Below, one piece after another: positions 1-16,500 of a stretch of 64,000 bases of DNA; positions within the stretch are counted from its first letter, which is position 1, and each line of letters starts with the position of its first letter. A program made the translations under genes and the position numbers. The notes beneath the pieces were generated by a model. It worked only from the letters and a program-made list of their open reading frames with translations. It did not search any database and was not told where the DNA came from. Source of the DNA: Halocaridina rubra (taxonomy: Eukaryota; Arthropoda; Malacostraca; Decapoda; Atyidae); contig JAXCGZ010009485.1 of NCBI GenBank assembly GCA_037179515.1, positions 121,447 through 185,446 on the forward strand, in the 5' to 3' direction.

Positions 1-2394
<2,394 letters not shown>

Positions 2395-2477
2395 AAGAAT
2401 AGCCTCACCGTATTCCCTGCGTGTCGTAAAAGGCGAATAAAAGTGGACGGGGCGGGGGGACTAGGAATCCCCTCCCC

Positions 2478-5476
2478 TTGTATCAACCTCCTGCGAGACG
2501 TCAAAGAAGACGGGGAGTAGAGGGGAGAATAACTTCTCCCCAAACTCTAGTTTTGGGGTGTCTAAATGTGCGTGGTTGTAGTACGATAGAGAGCAAAAGA
2601 TGTGAGATTGGATATATGTTTGGTAAGAGGAGGATGGATGTATTGGCATTGTGTGAGACGAAGATGAAAGGAAAAGGAGAAGTGGCATTTGGTGATGTGA
2701 CGGGTAGGGTGTCTGGGGTTGAAAAGGGGAGAGCGAGAGAAGGTGTGGCATTATTGCTGAGTGAATGGATGGTAAATCAGGTAGTGGAATGGAAAGAAGT
2801 GTCATCTAGGCTGATGTGGGTGAGGGCTAGGATAGGTAGAGAATGTTGGGCTTTTGTTAGTGCGTATGGGCCAGTATGTGAGAGAAGTGAGGAAGAGCGG
2901 GATGAATTCTGGAATGAGTTAACTAGATGTGTGGATGGTCTGAGTAGAAGGAACTATGTAGTTGTGTTGGGTGACTTGAATGCCAGAGTGGGTGATGGAG
3001 AGATAGAAGGTGTTGTAGGAAAGTATGGGGTACCAGGTGGGAATGAGAGTGGCGAGAGACTGTTAGATATGTGTGTGGAGCAAGAGTTGGTGATAGGTAA
3101 TAGTTTATTTAAGAAGAAGTTAATAAATAAGTATACATGGATGAGAGTGGCAAATGGAAGAGTGAAAGAAAGAGCATTGATGGATTATGTGTTGGTAGCA
3201 AAGAGCATGATTGGTAGAGTGAAAGATGTACATGCATTCAAGGGTGTGGCTGCTGGAATGTCTGATCATTTTTTGGTTGACGCAAAAGTGGTAGTAGCAA
3301 AAGAGTGGGGAAATAGTGTGGGGGGATGTAGAAGGGAAATAGTGAAGGTGGAAGAGTTGAAAAAGCCAGAGAAGAGACAGGAATATCAGGACAGGTTGAG
3401 AGTGGCATATGACAGGGTGAAAGAAAGAGAAGTTGTGGAGTTAGGGGAGGAATGGGTGTTGATGAAAGAATGTTTTGTTGGACATGCAAGTGATGTGTGT
3501 GGAAAGAGGTTTGTTGGAGGTGGCATGAGGAGGGGCAGCAGGTGGTGGAATGAAGGGGTGAAAATGAAGGTGGAAGAGAAAAAGAGGGCTTTTGAGGAAT
3601 GGCTGCAGTGTAAAAGTAGGGAGAAGTATGAAAAATATAGGGAGAAAAATGTGGAAACCAAGCGGAAGGTAGAGGAAGAGAAGAGGTTGGCAAATGTTAG
3701 GTGGGGACAGGATTTTAGTAGGTCATATGAGGAGAATAAAAAGAAGTTTTGGAAAGAAGTGAAGAGAGCAAGGAAGGGTGGATCGAGGATGGAAGAGACA
3801 GTGAAAGATGTGAATGGACAGATGTTAAGAGGGAACGATGCAAGGAAAAGATGGGCAGAATATTTTGAGTGCTTGCTGAATGTTGAGGAAGATAGAGAGG
3901 CAGCTATAGTGGCAGTGGGAGGGGTTCAAGGGCCAGTTATGGGAGATGAAAATGAGAGAGAGATTACAAGAGAGGAGGTGAAAAGGGCAATGTATGAAGC
4001 GAAAGCAGGTAAAGCACCTGGAATGGATGGTGTGAGAGCGGAGATGTTGAAAGAAGGGGGTGTGACTGCATTGGAATGGTTAGTGAGAGTGTTTAATATA
4101 TGCTTTATGTTGTCATTGGTGCCAGTGGATTGAGTGATTGCCTGTATAGTGCCCCTATACAAAGGTAAAGGAGATATGTATGAATGCAGTAATTTTAGGG
4201 GTATAAGTTTGTTGAGTGTGGTAGGAAAAGTATATGGTAGGATACTGGTTAATAGGATAAGACAGAATATGTGATCGCGGAAGTGCAGAGTGGTTTTAGG
4301 AGAGGTAGAGGTTGTATAGATCAGATTTTTATAGTTAGGCAGTTATGTGAGAAATATTTAGCAAAGGGTAAGGATGTGTATTTTGCATTTTTGGATCTGG
4401 AGAAAGCATATGATAGAGTTGATAGAGAGGCTATGTGGAATGTTTTGAGATTATATGGAATCAATGGAAAATTGTTGCATGCAGTGAAGAGTTTGTATGA
4501 GGGCAGTAGAGCTTGTGTTAGGGTAGGGAATGAAGTGAGTGAGTGGTTTCCAGTGAGTGTGGGACTGAGACAGGGATGTGTGATGTCACCATGGCTGTTC
4601 AATTTGTATATTGATGGAGTTGTACGAGAGGTGAATGAGCGAGTGCGTGGTCGAGGTTTGAGAATGGTAGATGGGGATGATAACGAGTGGGAGCTGAATC
4701 AGTTGCTGTTTGCTGATGATACTGTGGTGGTGGCAGATTCAGAGGAAAAGCTGTGTCAGTTAGTGTCAGAATTTGGAATGGTGAGTGAGAGAAGGAAGCT
4801 GCGAGTGAATGTGGGAAAGAGTAAGGTTATGAGGTGTACAAGAAATGAGGATGGTGCTGGATTGAATGTTATGTTGAATGGAGAGACACTTGAGGAGGTT
4901 AATCAGTTTAAGTATTTAGGCTCGGTTATAGCTGCAAATGGTGGAGTGGAAGCAGATGTGTGTCACAGAGTGAATGAAGGATGTAAAGTGTTGGGTGCAT
5001 TGAAAGGAGTGATGAAGAATAGAGGGTTGGAAATGAATGTTAAGAAAGTTTTGTATGAGAAAGTGGTTGTGCCAACTGTGATGTATGGATCAGAGTTATG
5101 GGGTATGAAAGTAAGTGAGAGACGGAAACTAAATGTGTTTGAGATGAAATGCCTGAGGAGTATGATTGGTGTATCTCGATTGGATAGGGTTAGGAATGAA
5201 GTGGTGAGAGCAAGAACGGGTGTGAGGAGAGAAATTGCAGCCAGAGTAGATATGAATGTTCTGAGATGGTTTGGCCATGTGGAAAGGATGGATGATGAAA
5301 GGCTGCTGAAAAAGGTGATGAATGCGAGAGTTGATGGGAGAAATGTTAGAGGGAGGCCTAGGTTTGGATGGATGGATGGAGTAAGGAGAGCCCTGAATGA
5401 TAGGATGGATGTGAGGGAAGCAAGCGAGCGTGCTAGGAATAGGAATGAGTGGCGAGCGATTGTGACGCGGCTCTGA
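2478..5476 (+). pseudogene. LINE endonuclease-reverse transcriptase (broken)
   Basis: Would nick target DNA and reverse-transcribe the LINE RNA. The N-terminal APE-type endonuclease shows LNVRG, DVLALCETK, FVSAYGP, LGDLNARVGDG and a final SDH. RT motifs follow: GKAPGMDGV, PLYKGKGD, NFRGISLLSVVGK, QSGFRRGRGCIDQ, FLDLEKAYDRVDR, LRQGCVMSPWLFN and catalytic LLFADDTVVVADS. The C-terminus has [10 protein letters not shown] and ends [11 protein letters not shown]. Two lesions are visible: an in-frame TGA at 4131-4133, just before RT motif PLYKG, and a one-base frame change near 4270, just before QSGF. No ATG precedes the endonuclease (the first in-frame Met is about residue 47), so the native start may be lost. 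Not a host gene. Confidence 0.9.
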
Positions 5477-5490
5477 TGGGCATCTGCTGT

Positions 5491-5529
5491 TACCACAGGG
5501 CTGCATCTTACAGAGATAGCCCTGTGGTA
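5491..5529 (+). other. LINE 3' UTR hairpin, 12-bp stem
   Basis: TACCACAGGGCT (5491-5502) pairs perfectly with AGCCCTGTGGTA (5518-5529) around a 15-nt loop, 14 nt after the LINE stop codon. LINE 3' hairpins are often recognised by the RT; that role here is inference. Confidence 0.8.
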
Positions 5530-5741
5530 GGGGCAGTAGGAGGAGCTGGCAGTTGTGAAGCGACACAGGTTGTGGAAGAGCCGGGAGGATGGGCTGTGGC
5601 ACTCCAGCGGTGCCATCTGAACGGTCGCTAGCTCCCTCGTCATTGCCCATAGAGCAAAGTAATCCCCCTATTTGTTTTCCTTTCTTGATGTCGGCTACCC
5701 CCCAATTAAAGGGGGAAACAGCCAAGGTATATGTATGTATG

Positions 5742-8519
<2,778 letters not shown>

Positions 8520-8925
8520 GTCTATTGCAAAAAATCCTTTAGGGTGAAGAAAAATCCATTATAAAAATTCTGGTTGGGTGAAGAACAGTCCATTACAAAC
8601 AATCTTTTAGAGCGAAGACGGTTCATCACAAAAATCTGCTTGGGTGAAGAACAGCCCATTACGAAAAATACGTTAAAGTGATAAGCAGTCCATTACCAAA
8701 AATAAGTTAAGGTGAAAAACATTCCATTACAAAAAATCTGTAATAGTGATAAGCATTCCACACACACACAAAAAAAAACAACAACAACAACAACAACAAC
8801 ACGTTGGAGTAACGAACATTCCAATGCAAATATTCCGTTAAGGTGACAAATACTGTAGTCCATTACAAAGAATTTGTTACGGTGAAAAATTGTCCATTAC
8901 AAAAAATCCATAAGTGTGTAGAAAG
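8520..8925. repeat. degenerate minisatellite, ~40-bp unit
   Basis: About ten diverged copies of a unit resembling GGTGAAGAACAGTCCATTAC followed by AAAAAATCTGTTAA. Recurring GTGAAGAA and CCATTACAAA words are spaced about 38-42 bp. A short (CAA)n tract (8765-8800) interrupts the array. Confidence 0.8.
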
Positions 8926-9709
8926 CATCCAATGTGCAAGTACTGGATACCTATAAGTTAGTATGCAGTAAGGTGACACATCTGTTATAGGAATAGAAGC
9001 CTCTGTAATACCTTATAGTCTAGAAAGAGTCATATCAGAACAAGGGATATTTGAGCTGACCAGAGAGTTACTAAGTACACTCTTATTTGACTGACTACAG
9101 CCCTGAGGCATAATTGTGAAGGATACAGTAATATAGGGGACACATTAAAAAATAACGATCAGAGAATGAACAACATGAAGGTGACCTGTGTCATTAAATC
9201 GAGAAAACATCTAAATCTATTCCAATCTGTATGGCTGATACATAGACCTTGTGAACCAGAGCTGAACTCACTAATCAAATGAGTACGCACCAAATCTAAC
9301 GTTATCTCACACTTCCTCAAGGAAAAGATGACACTAGAAAAGACCTTTTGCCTTATTACACATTTTTTTTCATACTTCATTCATAAGTAATGTTGGAATA
9401 TTAACATTCCTACTTAACTCTTTGTTATTTTGTAATGTGATAAATAAAGTCAAGATAGAAATAGAAAAAACTATTTAACCCCAGAGATTCACAAGAAGTT
9501 AGTGCCAGCGCATATCTTTCATCATTGCCAAAAGTATTTGGTGGAAATAAGTGATAATGAATATCCTATGAGATGCAAATTTTTACCATTGTATAATTTA
9601 CAAATATTGCTCAGCATAATATACTAAATTACATAAAAACATCGAGAAATATAGAGTATTAATAACAATGATTATGATAGGAGAGTTCTCATGCATCAGT
9701 ATTAAAGGT

Positions 9710-9934
<225 letters not shown>

Positions 9935-10130
9935 CACTGTATACAGTACAGTATATGTATTTGCCTTGCAACATTTCTATGGAAACCAATGACATTGTTA
10001 AAAAGCATAGGTCATCAAGTCTAACACACACAAAGTTATAAATGATACCAGCCTGCCAAAAGAACAAAGTAAAAGCAGTGATCCCTTGTGGACAATATAA
10101 TTTTCCATTACTTATTTATATAATCCATCA

Positions 10131-10205
10131 TCATATATTTTGGCTTCTCTCGTCAGGGGTCACCACAGCGGATCAGTCATCTCCGCATCTCAGCCAGACT
10201 ATTAG
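10131..10205 (-). mobile_element. LINE 3' end fragment
   Basis: Reverse complement reads ...CGCTGTGGTGACCCCTGACG, i.e. the RCGDP-stop end of an RTE-like LINE ORF plus its first 3' UTR bases. It is the same end seen at 22432-22690. Extreme 5' truncation. Confidence 0.65.
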
Positions 10206-10281
10206 CGGGACGATCTGTACATGAACTTATTTATACTACATATGTGAAATTAAGAGAAATAGCTGTATTTGTCTGCTTGGA

Positions 10282-10402
10282 TCCGCAGAGGTTCAGTGGT
10301 ATTGCGCGCTCGTCAGGAAGGCATCCAGCCTTAATCTCCAGCTCTGACACATCTGTGTCCACCTCCATTTGAACTGGGACTAAATGTGATGCATAAAATC
10401 AT
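10282..10402 (+). mobile_element. tRNA-derived SINE fragment (family S1)
   Basis: Begins GTTCAGTGGTATTGCGCGCTC (A-box-like) and contains GAAGGCATCCAGCC, CATCTGTGTCCACCTCCATT and GGGACTAAATGTGATGCATA. These words recur in the S1 copies at 11352, 15325, 32210, 41570 and 42885. The B-box part is deleted. Confidence 0.65.
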
Positions 10403-10774
10403 GTTTATTATATGTATTTGTCTGCTCTTTTGGCACTATAGTATGTGCATTTTAGCTTATAATAACATAAATATATATGTAAAATGCCCAATATCATATG
10501 ATCATTCATGGCACTATGGTGACCTAAGGAACTTCTGCCATATTTTGACCCAGGCTAAATCTATTTCAAAATCATGTCTAAACAGTTATCATACTTATAA
10601 TGATGATTGAAAAAAATAATAATATCAGTAATAATTATAATAATAACGATAATCTGTGACTAACATGTACATAAATGTGCGCATTTGATTTATGATTACA
10701 GAACAGAAATGGAATATAATAATTAATTTAAATTACATATAAGCAAAGAATTATAATCTTTTACAAAGATATCT

Positions 10775-10860
10775 AGCTTACCCTGGCTTCATCGAATGGA
10801 TCTGGTGTTTGAGCAGGTTCAAACAACACCAGATAAAGATCATTAAAGGTCTTATAAAAG
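10775..10860. other. possible exon-like segment, unassigned
   Basis: On the minus strand an open frame of about 23 codons runs between an AG (near 10839) and a GTAAGC donor-like site (near 10786). No family match was recognised, and it does not continue POSH in the phase required. Recorded only because the borders resemble splice sites. Confidence 0.15.
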
Positions 10861-10861
10861 G

Positions 10862-11040
10862 ACACTGATAGTACAGAGCTCGACTATATATCTACCACAT
10901 AGCTGAGGCTCAAGCCCCTTCTCCAATCACATAGGCCTCGTGATCTCTAGGCAGTGGCTGAATAATCAAGTAGACATAAGAAATTACCAACTGCCCAATT
11001 AACAACACAATTTAATTATTAACGGCATGAGACAGAGAAT
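10862..11040. repeat. dispersed repeat, shared with 31065-31295
   Basis: Shares the ordered words GACTATATA, CTACCA, CTCAA, CCAATCACAT, AGTGGCTGAATAATCAAGTAGA-type text and CAATTAAC...CAATT with 31120-31270. An unnamed interspersed repeat with no coding content. Confidence 0.6.
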
Positions 11041-11139
11041 GAGTACGAGAAAAGTGTTTTACCTTCAAAATATCTTATTCAAGTTCTATGAATTTATGAT
11101 AGGTAAAATGATACGAAAATGAAAATTTAATTTTCACTT

Positions 11140-11250
11140 GCCATCTCTGTTTCTCTTTCCTTTATGTTTTGTAAGTGCCCAGGCCTGATGTGGGCAGATT
11201 TTTTTTTTTTTCATTTTTGCCCGTACTGGTGTCACAATCATAAAAAACAA
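11140..11250. repeat. dispersed repeat related to the MITE arm
   Basis: CCATCTCTGTTTCTCTTT, GTGCCCAGGCCTGATG and CTGGTGTCACAATCATAA are also found in the MITE arms (for example 1738-1810) and in short copies at 15715-15775 and 47075-47155. Confidence 0.55.
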
Positions 11251-11351
11251 AAAGTTTCAGTTGAAAGACTATTAATCAGACATTAGTATCTCGTGAAGAG
11301 AGTAAAAGGTACAAATCCTCTTCTTGATTGTAACTAACATATTCAGTTTCA

Positions 11352-11535
11352 CTATGTTAGTGATGCTTCAGAAGCGCAGTGGTAGAAACGCGATTTGGGA
11401 GGTGACTAACACAGGTTCAAGCACACCATGGGACAATGGAAAGGGCGTCCAATTTCAATCCTCCTTGTGGTTCTAACCAATTTGCATTCTCCCCAATATG
11501 AATGGGGACTAAATATGACACATAAAACAGTGCTG
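11352..11535 (+). mobile_element. tRNA-derived SINE (family S1), longest copy
   Basis: A-box-like AGCGCAGTGGTAGAAACGCG and B-box-like AGGTTCAAGCAC are separated by tRNA-like spacing. A body follows with AAAGGGCGTCCAATTTCAAT and the end AATGGGGACTAAATATGACA. A SINE copied by LINE machinery; not a functional tRNA, because the cloverleaf is not preserved. Confidence 0.75.
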
Positions 11536-11906
11536 TGATGGAATGAAGCATATTGAACTATATTAGCAAATTGATTGCATTTTAAATATACTTCACAGCC
11601 TTTTTATCTTGCTTTGATGCCTTTGGTGTTCTTCGTTGTCACTCTATATGACATAATTTGACTTAAAGTACTGAAGTCATGAAACACTGTCCATCACTGT
11701 TATGTGTATACCCTTCTTTTGGGTTACCAGTACAGCTGGAAGACTGGGCATCAATTGCAATACACTCAAACAGTGTCTATACCCAAGCCATGATGGAAAT
11801 CAGTTGATAATTCTTTTCCAAATTCTCAAGTATGCTGTAAGGCCTCATGGCAAAAGACCCTTCCCCATACTGTGGATGATCCAAGAAAGGTGGTTGACAG
11901 ATATAT

Positions 11907-12170
11907 GCAGTCTCCTTTAGCCCCAAAGACCTAAGAGGAATGACTGTAGCATATTAGCTTCTGGTGAATATATGTGTCTTGGTTCTGCCACCCTCTTTAC
12001 GATGGGATCTGCAGCGATTGTATGCATATGTATGTTTGGCAGTCTCCTTTAGCCCCAAAGACCTAAGAGGAATGACTGTAGCATATTAGCTTCTAGTGAA
12101 TATATGTGCCTTGGCTCTACCACCCTCTTTACAATGGGATCTGCGGCCATTGTACGAATATGTATGTTAA
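11907..12170. repeat. two-copy tandem duplication, 132-bp unit
   Basis: 11907-12038 and 12039-12170 are near-identical, both starting GCAGTCTCCTTTAGCCCCAA and ending near GGGATCTGCGGCCATTGTA. They differ by a handful of substitutions, implying a fairly recent local duplication. Confidence 0.85.
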
Positions 12171-12419
12171 GTTGATCATAAATAGATACATATACAAAGT
12201 AAGTACATTAGTAACAATATCCTCTAAATAGGTCTGGGCATTTCTCCCAGGGTTTGAATGGTTAGGGAAGTAGGCTTAATTCTGACCCCGAAATATGCAT
12301 TTACTGAAAGGGTCACTGCGATAGAACTGCTGTCCGTGCAAAGGCGTGACTTCACTGGAAGTGTTGCAAGATTATGAGGATACAAACACCTTGTGGCTGT
12401 AACTTGTCTAGCCCTTTTA

Positions 12420-12515
12420 TGGGTCACTATTAATCCCCATTTGAAAGGGAGTGGACACAGAGGAATGAAGGCTGGATTCCCTTCCATATGCCCAATAGTG
12501 TGCTCAAACATGGGG
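12420..12515 (-). mobile_element. SINE family S1 relic
   Basis: Minus-strand copy. The plus strand shows AATCCCCATTTGAAAGGGAG, TGGACACAG, GGATTCCCTTCCATATGCCC and a decayed B-box region TGTGCTCAAACATGG. Diverged. Confidence 0.5.
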
Positions 12516-13133
12516 AAGTGTCACTGATACATCGTATATAATCAGATAAAAGTATTGTGAGTAAATATTCATCATCCGTAAACAGTTTTATAACCCCAAT
12601 AATATCACAGATACTCTACAATGAAAATATATTAAGAGAAGACAGGGAGGTATACTAGCCTTATTAAGACTACACCGTACTCTAATTTTAATATGACCAA
12701 AGATGAATCCCACCTGATTAAAGGCATTCAAAAGAATTATGAAAGATTCAAATGATTATTTCCCAAATTATATTTATATAATATTCTTTTACAATCTCTT
12801 AACAAATCCATGGTTAGAGAGGGAAGGTGTGACAAGTAGAGAGGCAATTAAAGTGACTTCTCATATTTATACAGAGCTGTACTGAACGGGAAATCAGAAT
12901 TTAAAAAAAAAATAATAATTGACCTCTAGGAAAGAGAAACTTTAATACGACAAAACTAAGATGGTACACTTTACCAGTGACCAGTTTAAGAAACTTACAA
13001 GAAAAAGAACTATTTTTATGTGACTACAAATTAGTAAAAAATAACCTTCATGTCTCAAAATGGCAGAATTTCCTTAGTCCTTTGTCCCACAGTATCATTA
13101 ACTCTAAGCAAAAGAGAAGGGTAAAGTGCGTAC

Positions 13134-13544
13134 CTGTGTGGGGAAGCAGGAGAGCGCGGGGGGCTGGGATTGTGGGTGTGCACTGCGGTGAAACTGTGCC
13201 TCTTCTCCCGCTGGTGCCGAGAGTTTGGCCCCCGCAGGAGAGGGGCTACAGCTGTAGGTGGAGCTTGCGAGGGGGATGGTGAAAGGCCGACGTTAGGAGG
13301 TGATGCATGGTTAGAGGTGGGAGAAGACAAGGAGGGGTCGGGGCTTGTTACAGCTGAGGAGGAGGAGGAAGACGTGGACTCATTGTGAGGAGCTGAGGAG
13401 GAAGAAGTAGAAGGAGGAGGAGGAGCAGCTTGGGCAGAGGGTAAGCCACTCCCACCACCTTCATTAAGTATGAGAGGTGATGGGGGTTCCCCCTCCAAGC
13501 TGGTGGGTGTCGGAGGAGCAACACGCGAAGGGCCCTGCTGTGCA
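13134..13544 (-). CDS. SH3RF (POSH): POSH exon: Ser/Pro-rich linker
   Basis: 411 nt; acceptor TATTTCAG, donor CACAG|GTACGC, with one base completing the preceding codon and ending in phase 2. Strong Ser/Pro/Ala bias, several PPTPTS- and SPxxSP-like stretches, and [11 protein letters not shown] near the end, which resembles the linker before SH3-3 in the family. No stop codon: the next exon is not visible. Confidence 0.88.
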
Positions 13545-16500
13545 CTGAAATATACATATATAAGACAGTCACTCTAAGTACCATTAGCAACAGCTATGTT
13601 TAGGCAAACCAACTTCAACTTATAGCTATCATTAATCTTCAACATTTTAGAATTGCCAGACACATTTCAACAGGTGTCAAATCAATGCTTAAGGAGATAC
13701 GGATACACAAGAATTCTGTACAGATTTCTTCTTTAAGTGTGGTAAAAATAATAATAATCTCTATGCATACTTAGGAACACATTAAGCATTAAGTTAAAAC
13801 TGTTAATGAAACTATAAGCCACTGTGAATTTGCCTAAGGTAACCCCTTCGCAACTGAATTTATGATAATCACCTTTGACACCTTTGCAATTACTGTACGT
13901 TCATAATTACGCATATTCTATGTATATTAAAACGTACACAAAATTAATTGCAGTGCGAGAGGATTACCGAACAGTAAGCAAATATACATAATACATTAAT
14001 ATTACACATGTTAGTATATCTACAATTTTTCTAGCAGAAAATATACTTAGGAAATACATATAAATTGGTAAAAAAAAATTAAAAAATACCTCAAATGTAT
14101 CAAAACAATGTATTAAAAGCTTTTAATACAGCTTAGAAAATAAATGCACTTTTTTCCAAATATTCTTATTACACAACCCAAAAAGTACAATACTGTTACA
14201 TTGTCTGTACAGATAAGAGTAATGCAGTAATGAAATCTAGTTCTATTAGTCTTGAATTATAAAAATAACAATCAACTCTAAGGATAAATTATTTCCTCGT
14301 TTTAGACCTAAAGAATCAGAGACGATTCATAAACATTCAAAAATCTCCTAGATATCTTTTTTATTTAAGCATAAGTTAAATAAAAAAAAAAAAATTGGAA
14401 AATATAAACCAATCAATATTCAAAATTTCCTGTGGGAAAGGCAAGCACATCAATAACAGCTGAAGCACACGCAGTCAACAATCATTCAGTTCATAACATG
14501 CACTCAATTAAGTTAATAAAAAACTAGTAACTGTATCTGCATTTTCGAAGCACTAAAGAACACATCAAATAAATTAAAATAAAGAAAAATATATATATTG
14601 AGTATATCCCTTATCTATGTTCTTCTCAGTAAAGCCAATACTTTGAAATACAACTTGCTATACATATGACCAATTTCCAGTCCATTTCAAAATCATTACC
14701 AATTTCCAGTCTCTCTATAATGGCTAAATGCTTTCTTTCAAAATCCCAAATGATGGAGTGATTCTATTTTCAAACATGGCATCATATCTTCATATGATGG
14801 AACAGACACGAGATATTAAGACTCTGACATATCCTGTCCATCATAGAATTCTCTGCCTGTTGTTTTGGGTGAGAAAAATCTCAAGGAGAGGCACTGTCAG
14901 TTCCTCTTTTCCCTTTACCTTTGAGTTACCTCTTACCTTATACACTTCACGAGAGGAAATATGAGTTTAATTTTTTCACCCTCAGCCATAAGTGCAAAAC
15001 AATAACAATAAAGTATTCATACTTAAAGAATTTAAAGAGGAATTACCCGAGGCATAATAAAACACCTTCAAATAAAAAAAAATTTGAGACTTGGTTCTAA
15101 TTCCTCTAAATGTACTTACTTTAAAGAGAGCTTCATGAGGGTTTTGGCTGCGCAGTTGAGATCGACAAAAGAGAGCGGGAAGATGCCAATTCGAGAGCCA
15201 AGTTTACCTTCCGCCCAATTCTCGTCCACTCTCCTGAGGACTGTGATGATCTCACCCTATCAAGAATAAGAAGTTAATATACATGTTTTGATGTTATAGA
15301 CAGACAGACCGAGTCAAGGGATCATGGGGTGTGGTGACGGTTAGCCTACTTAATTCAGGAAGCGACAGACCTGCGATCGAGCCCATATGGGGTATTAGGA
15401 AGAGCATTTAGCCCTAATGCCCCAGCTCCAATCTGTCTGCATTCACCCCCATAATGGGGACTAGTAGTGACACAAAACATAAGGAAGAAAAAGTTAAGAG
15501 AGAACATGTCACAGCATCTTGAAAGCTCCTTTCCTTCCAGACCCTGGAACTCTCTTCGTGCTTCTGTCTTCAAAATAAATCTATCTTCACCTCAGAGCCT
15601 AATCCTATCATATTTCTAGGTCTTCATTACTTTGACTATTCTTTCAACTTTTTTTTTTTTTTGTATCATTCTTATTTCTGCCTTCTCCTTAAGCAGCTAC
15701 TCTTTCTTAAATGTTTTCTAGTGACCAGGCCAGATGAGGGAAATTTTATTTAGCCTGTCCCAGTGTCACATTGAAAAATAAAAACTACAAAGCATCACTT
15801 CTCACCTTACTGAAAGTCAAACAGTCTCGTTCCTCGTCATTGGTCATCTTGAAGTCGTACAATGCCTTACAAAGGGGTATATGGCTTGGCAATGGGGTTA
15901 TGATCTGAAAAAATAAAGAAATTACAAATGTAATGAGGTTCTGAACAAGTCAGAGGAGTTTTAACGATATTATAAAACATATCTTTTTAAATGACATTCA
16001 ACAGAGGTCACTGCTTTATCAAGTAATCATACATTTATACAAGACCTACAAAGCAACTATTTATGCACTTAACAATGCCCAGTTTAAGCAAATACTGTTT
16101 TACCATGACCTCACACAAGGTGTACTCACTAGAACTGATGTACTGACATGGGATAGGGAAAGCAATCATACCTGAACATACGATGCAGGGAAAAATCCAA
16201 TTTGCCCATTAAGTTCCCCTTGGAACCAATTGGAATCGATCTTCTTTCGGAGGTTGATAATATCTCCCTTCTTGAAGCTCAGGTCTCGAGCCTCTTTCCT
16301 CTCATAATTATAGAGGGCTTTTGCACATGGCTGTGGTCCGCTGGACTGTCTCTGGAGCGTCCCGCCAAGGAGCGACGTCGGCGGATGAACAACCGATGAT
16401 GTTGAAGATGAGGAGGAAAGGCTTAAGCCCAGGTTAATATGAGAGAGTCCACTCAATACCCCACCACCTTGTCCACTTTGATTAGCGTTCCCTTCACGGC

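Larger units (their letters stand above)
2398..5735 (+). mobile_element. RTE-like LINE, near full length, degraded
   Basis: Non-LTR retrotransposon of about 3.3 kb. The GC-rich leader 2398-2477 includes a CGTGTCGTAAAAGGCG word. One long endonuclease-RT frame of roughly 1000 residues follows, broken once by a stop and once by a frameshift. The 3' UTR (5477-5735) carries a strong hairpin and ends in a short tail that runs into an (ATGT/AT)n tract. A single EN-RT ORF, this size and a microsatellite-type 3' end fit the RTE clade, but clade assignment without alignment is inference. Confidence 0.85.

Noticed and set aside
4963..5725. Long minus-strand frames opposite the LINE RT (also 3238-3693)
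   Set aside because: Shadows of the plus-strand LINE coding region, which shows clear EN and RT motifs.
10775..10845. Minus-strand exon-like segment considered as the next POSH exon
   Set aside because: In the phase required after 13134 it gives no SH3-like or POSH-like sequence.
11352..11430. A and B boxes as a functional tRNA gene (also 32755-32830, 41570-41620)
   Set aside because: Acceptor and anticodon stems do not form, and the same sequence recurs with SINE bodies and tails.
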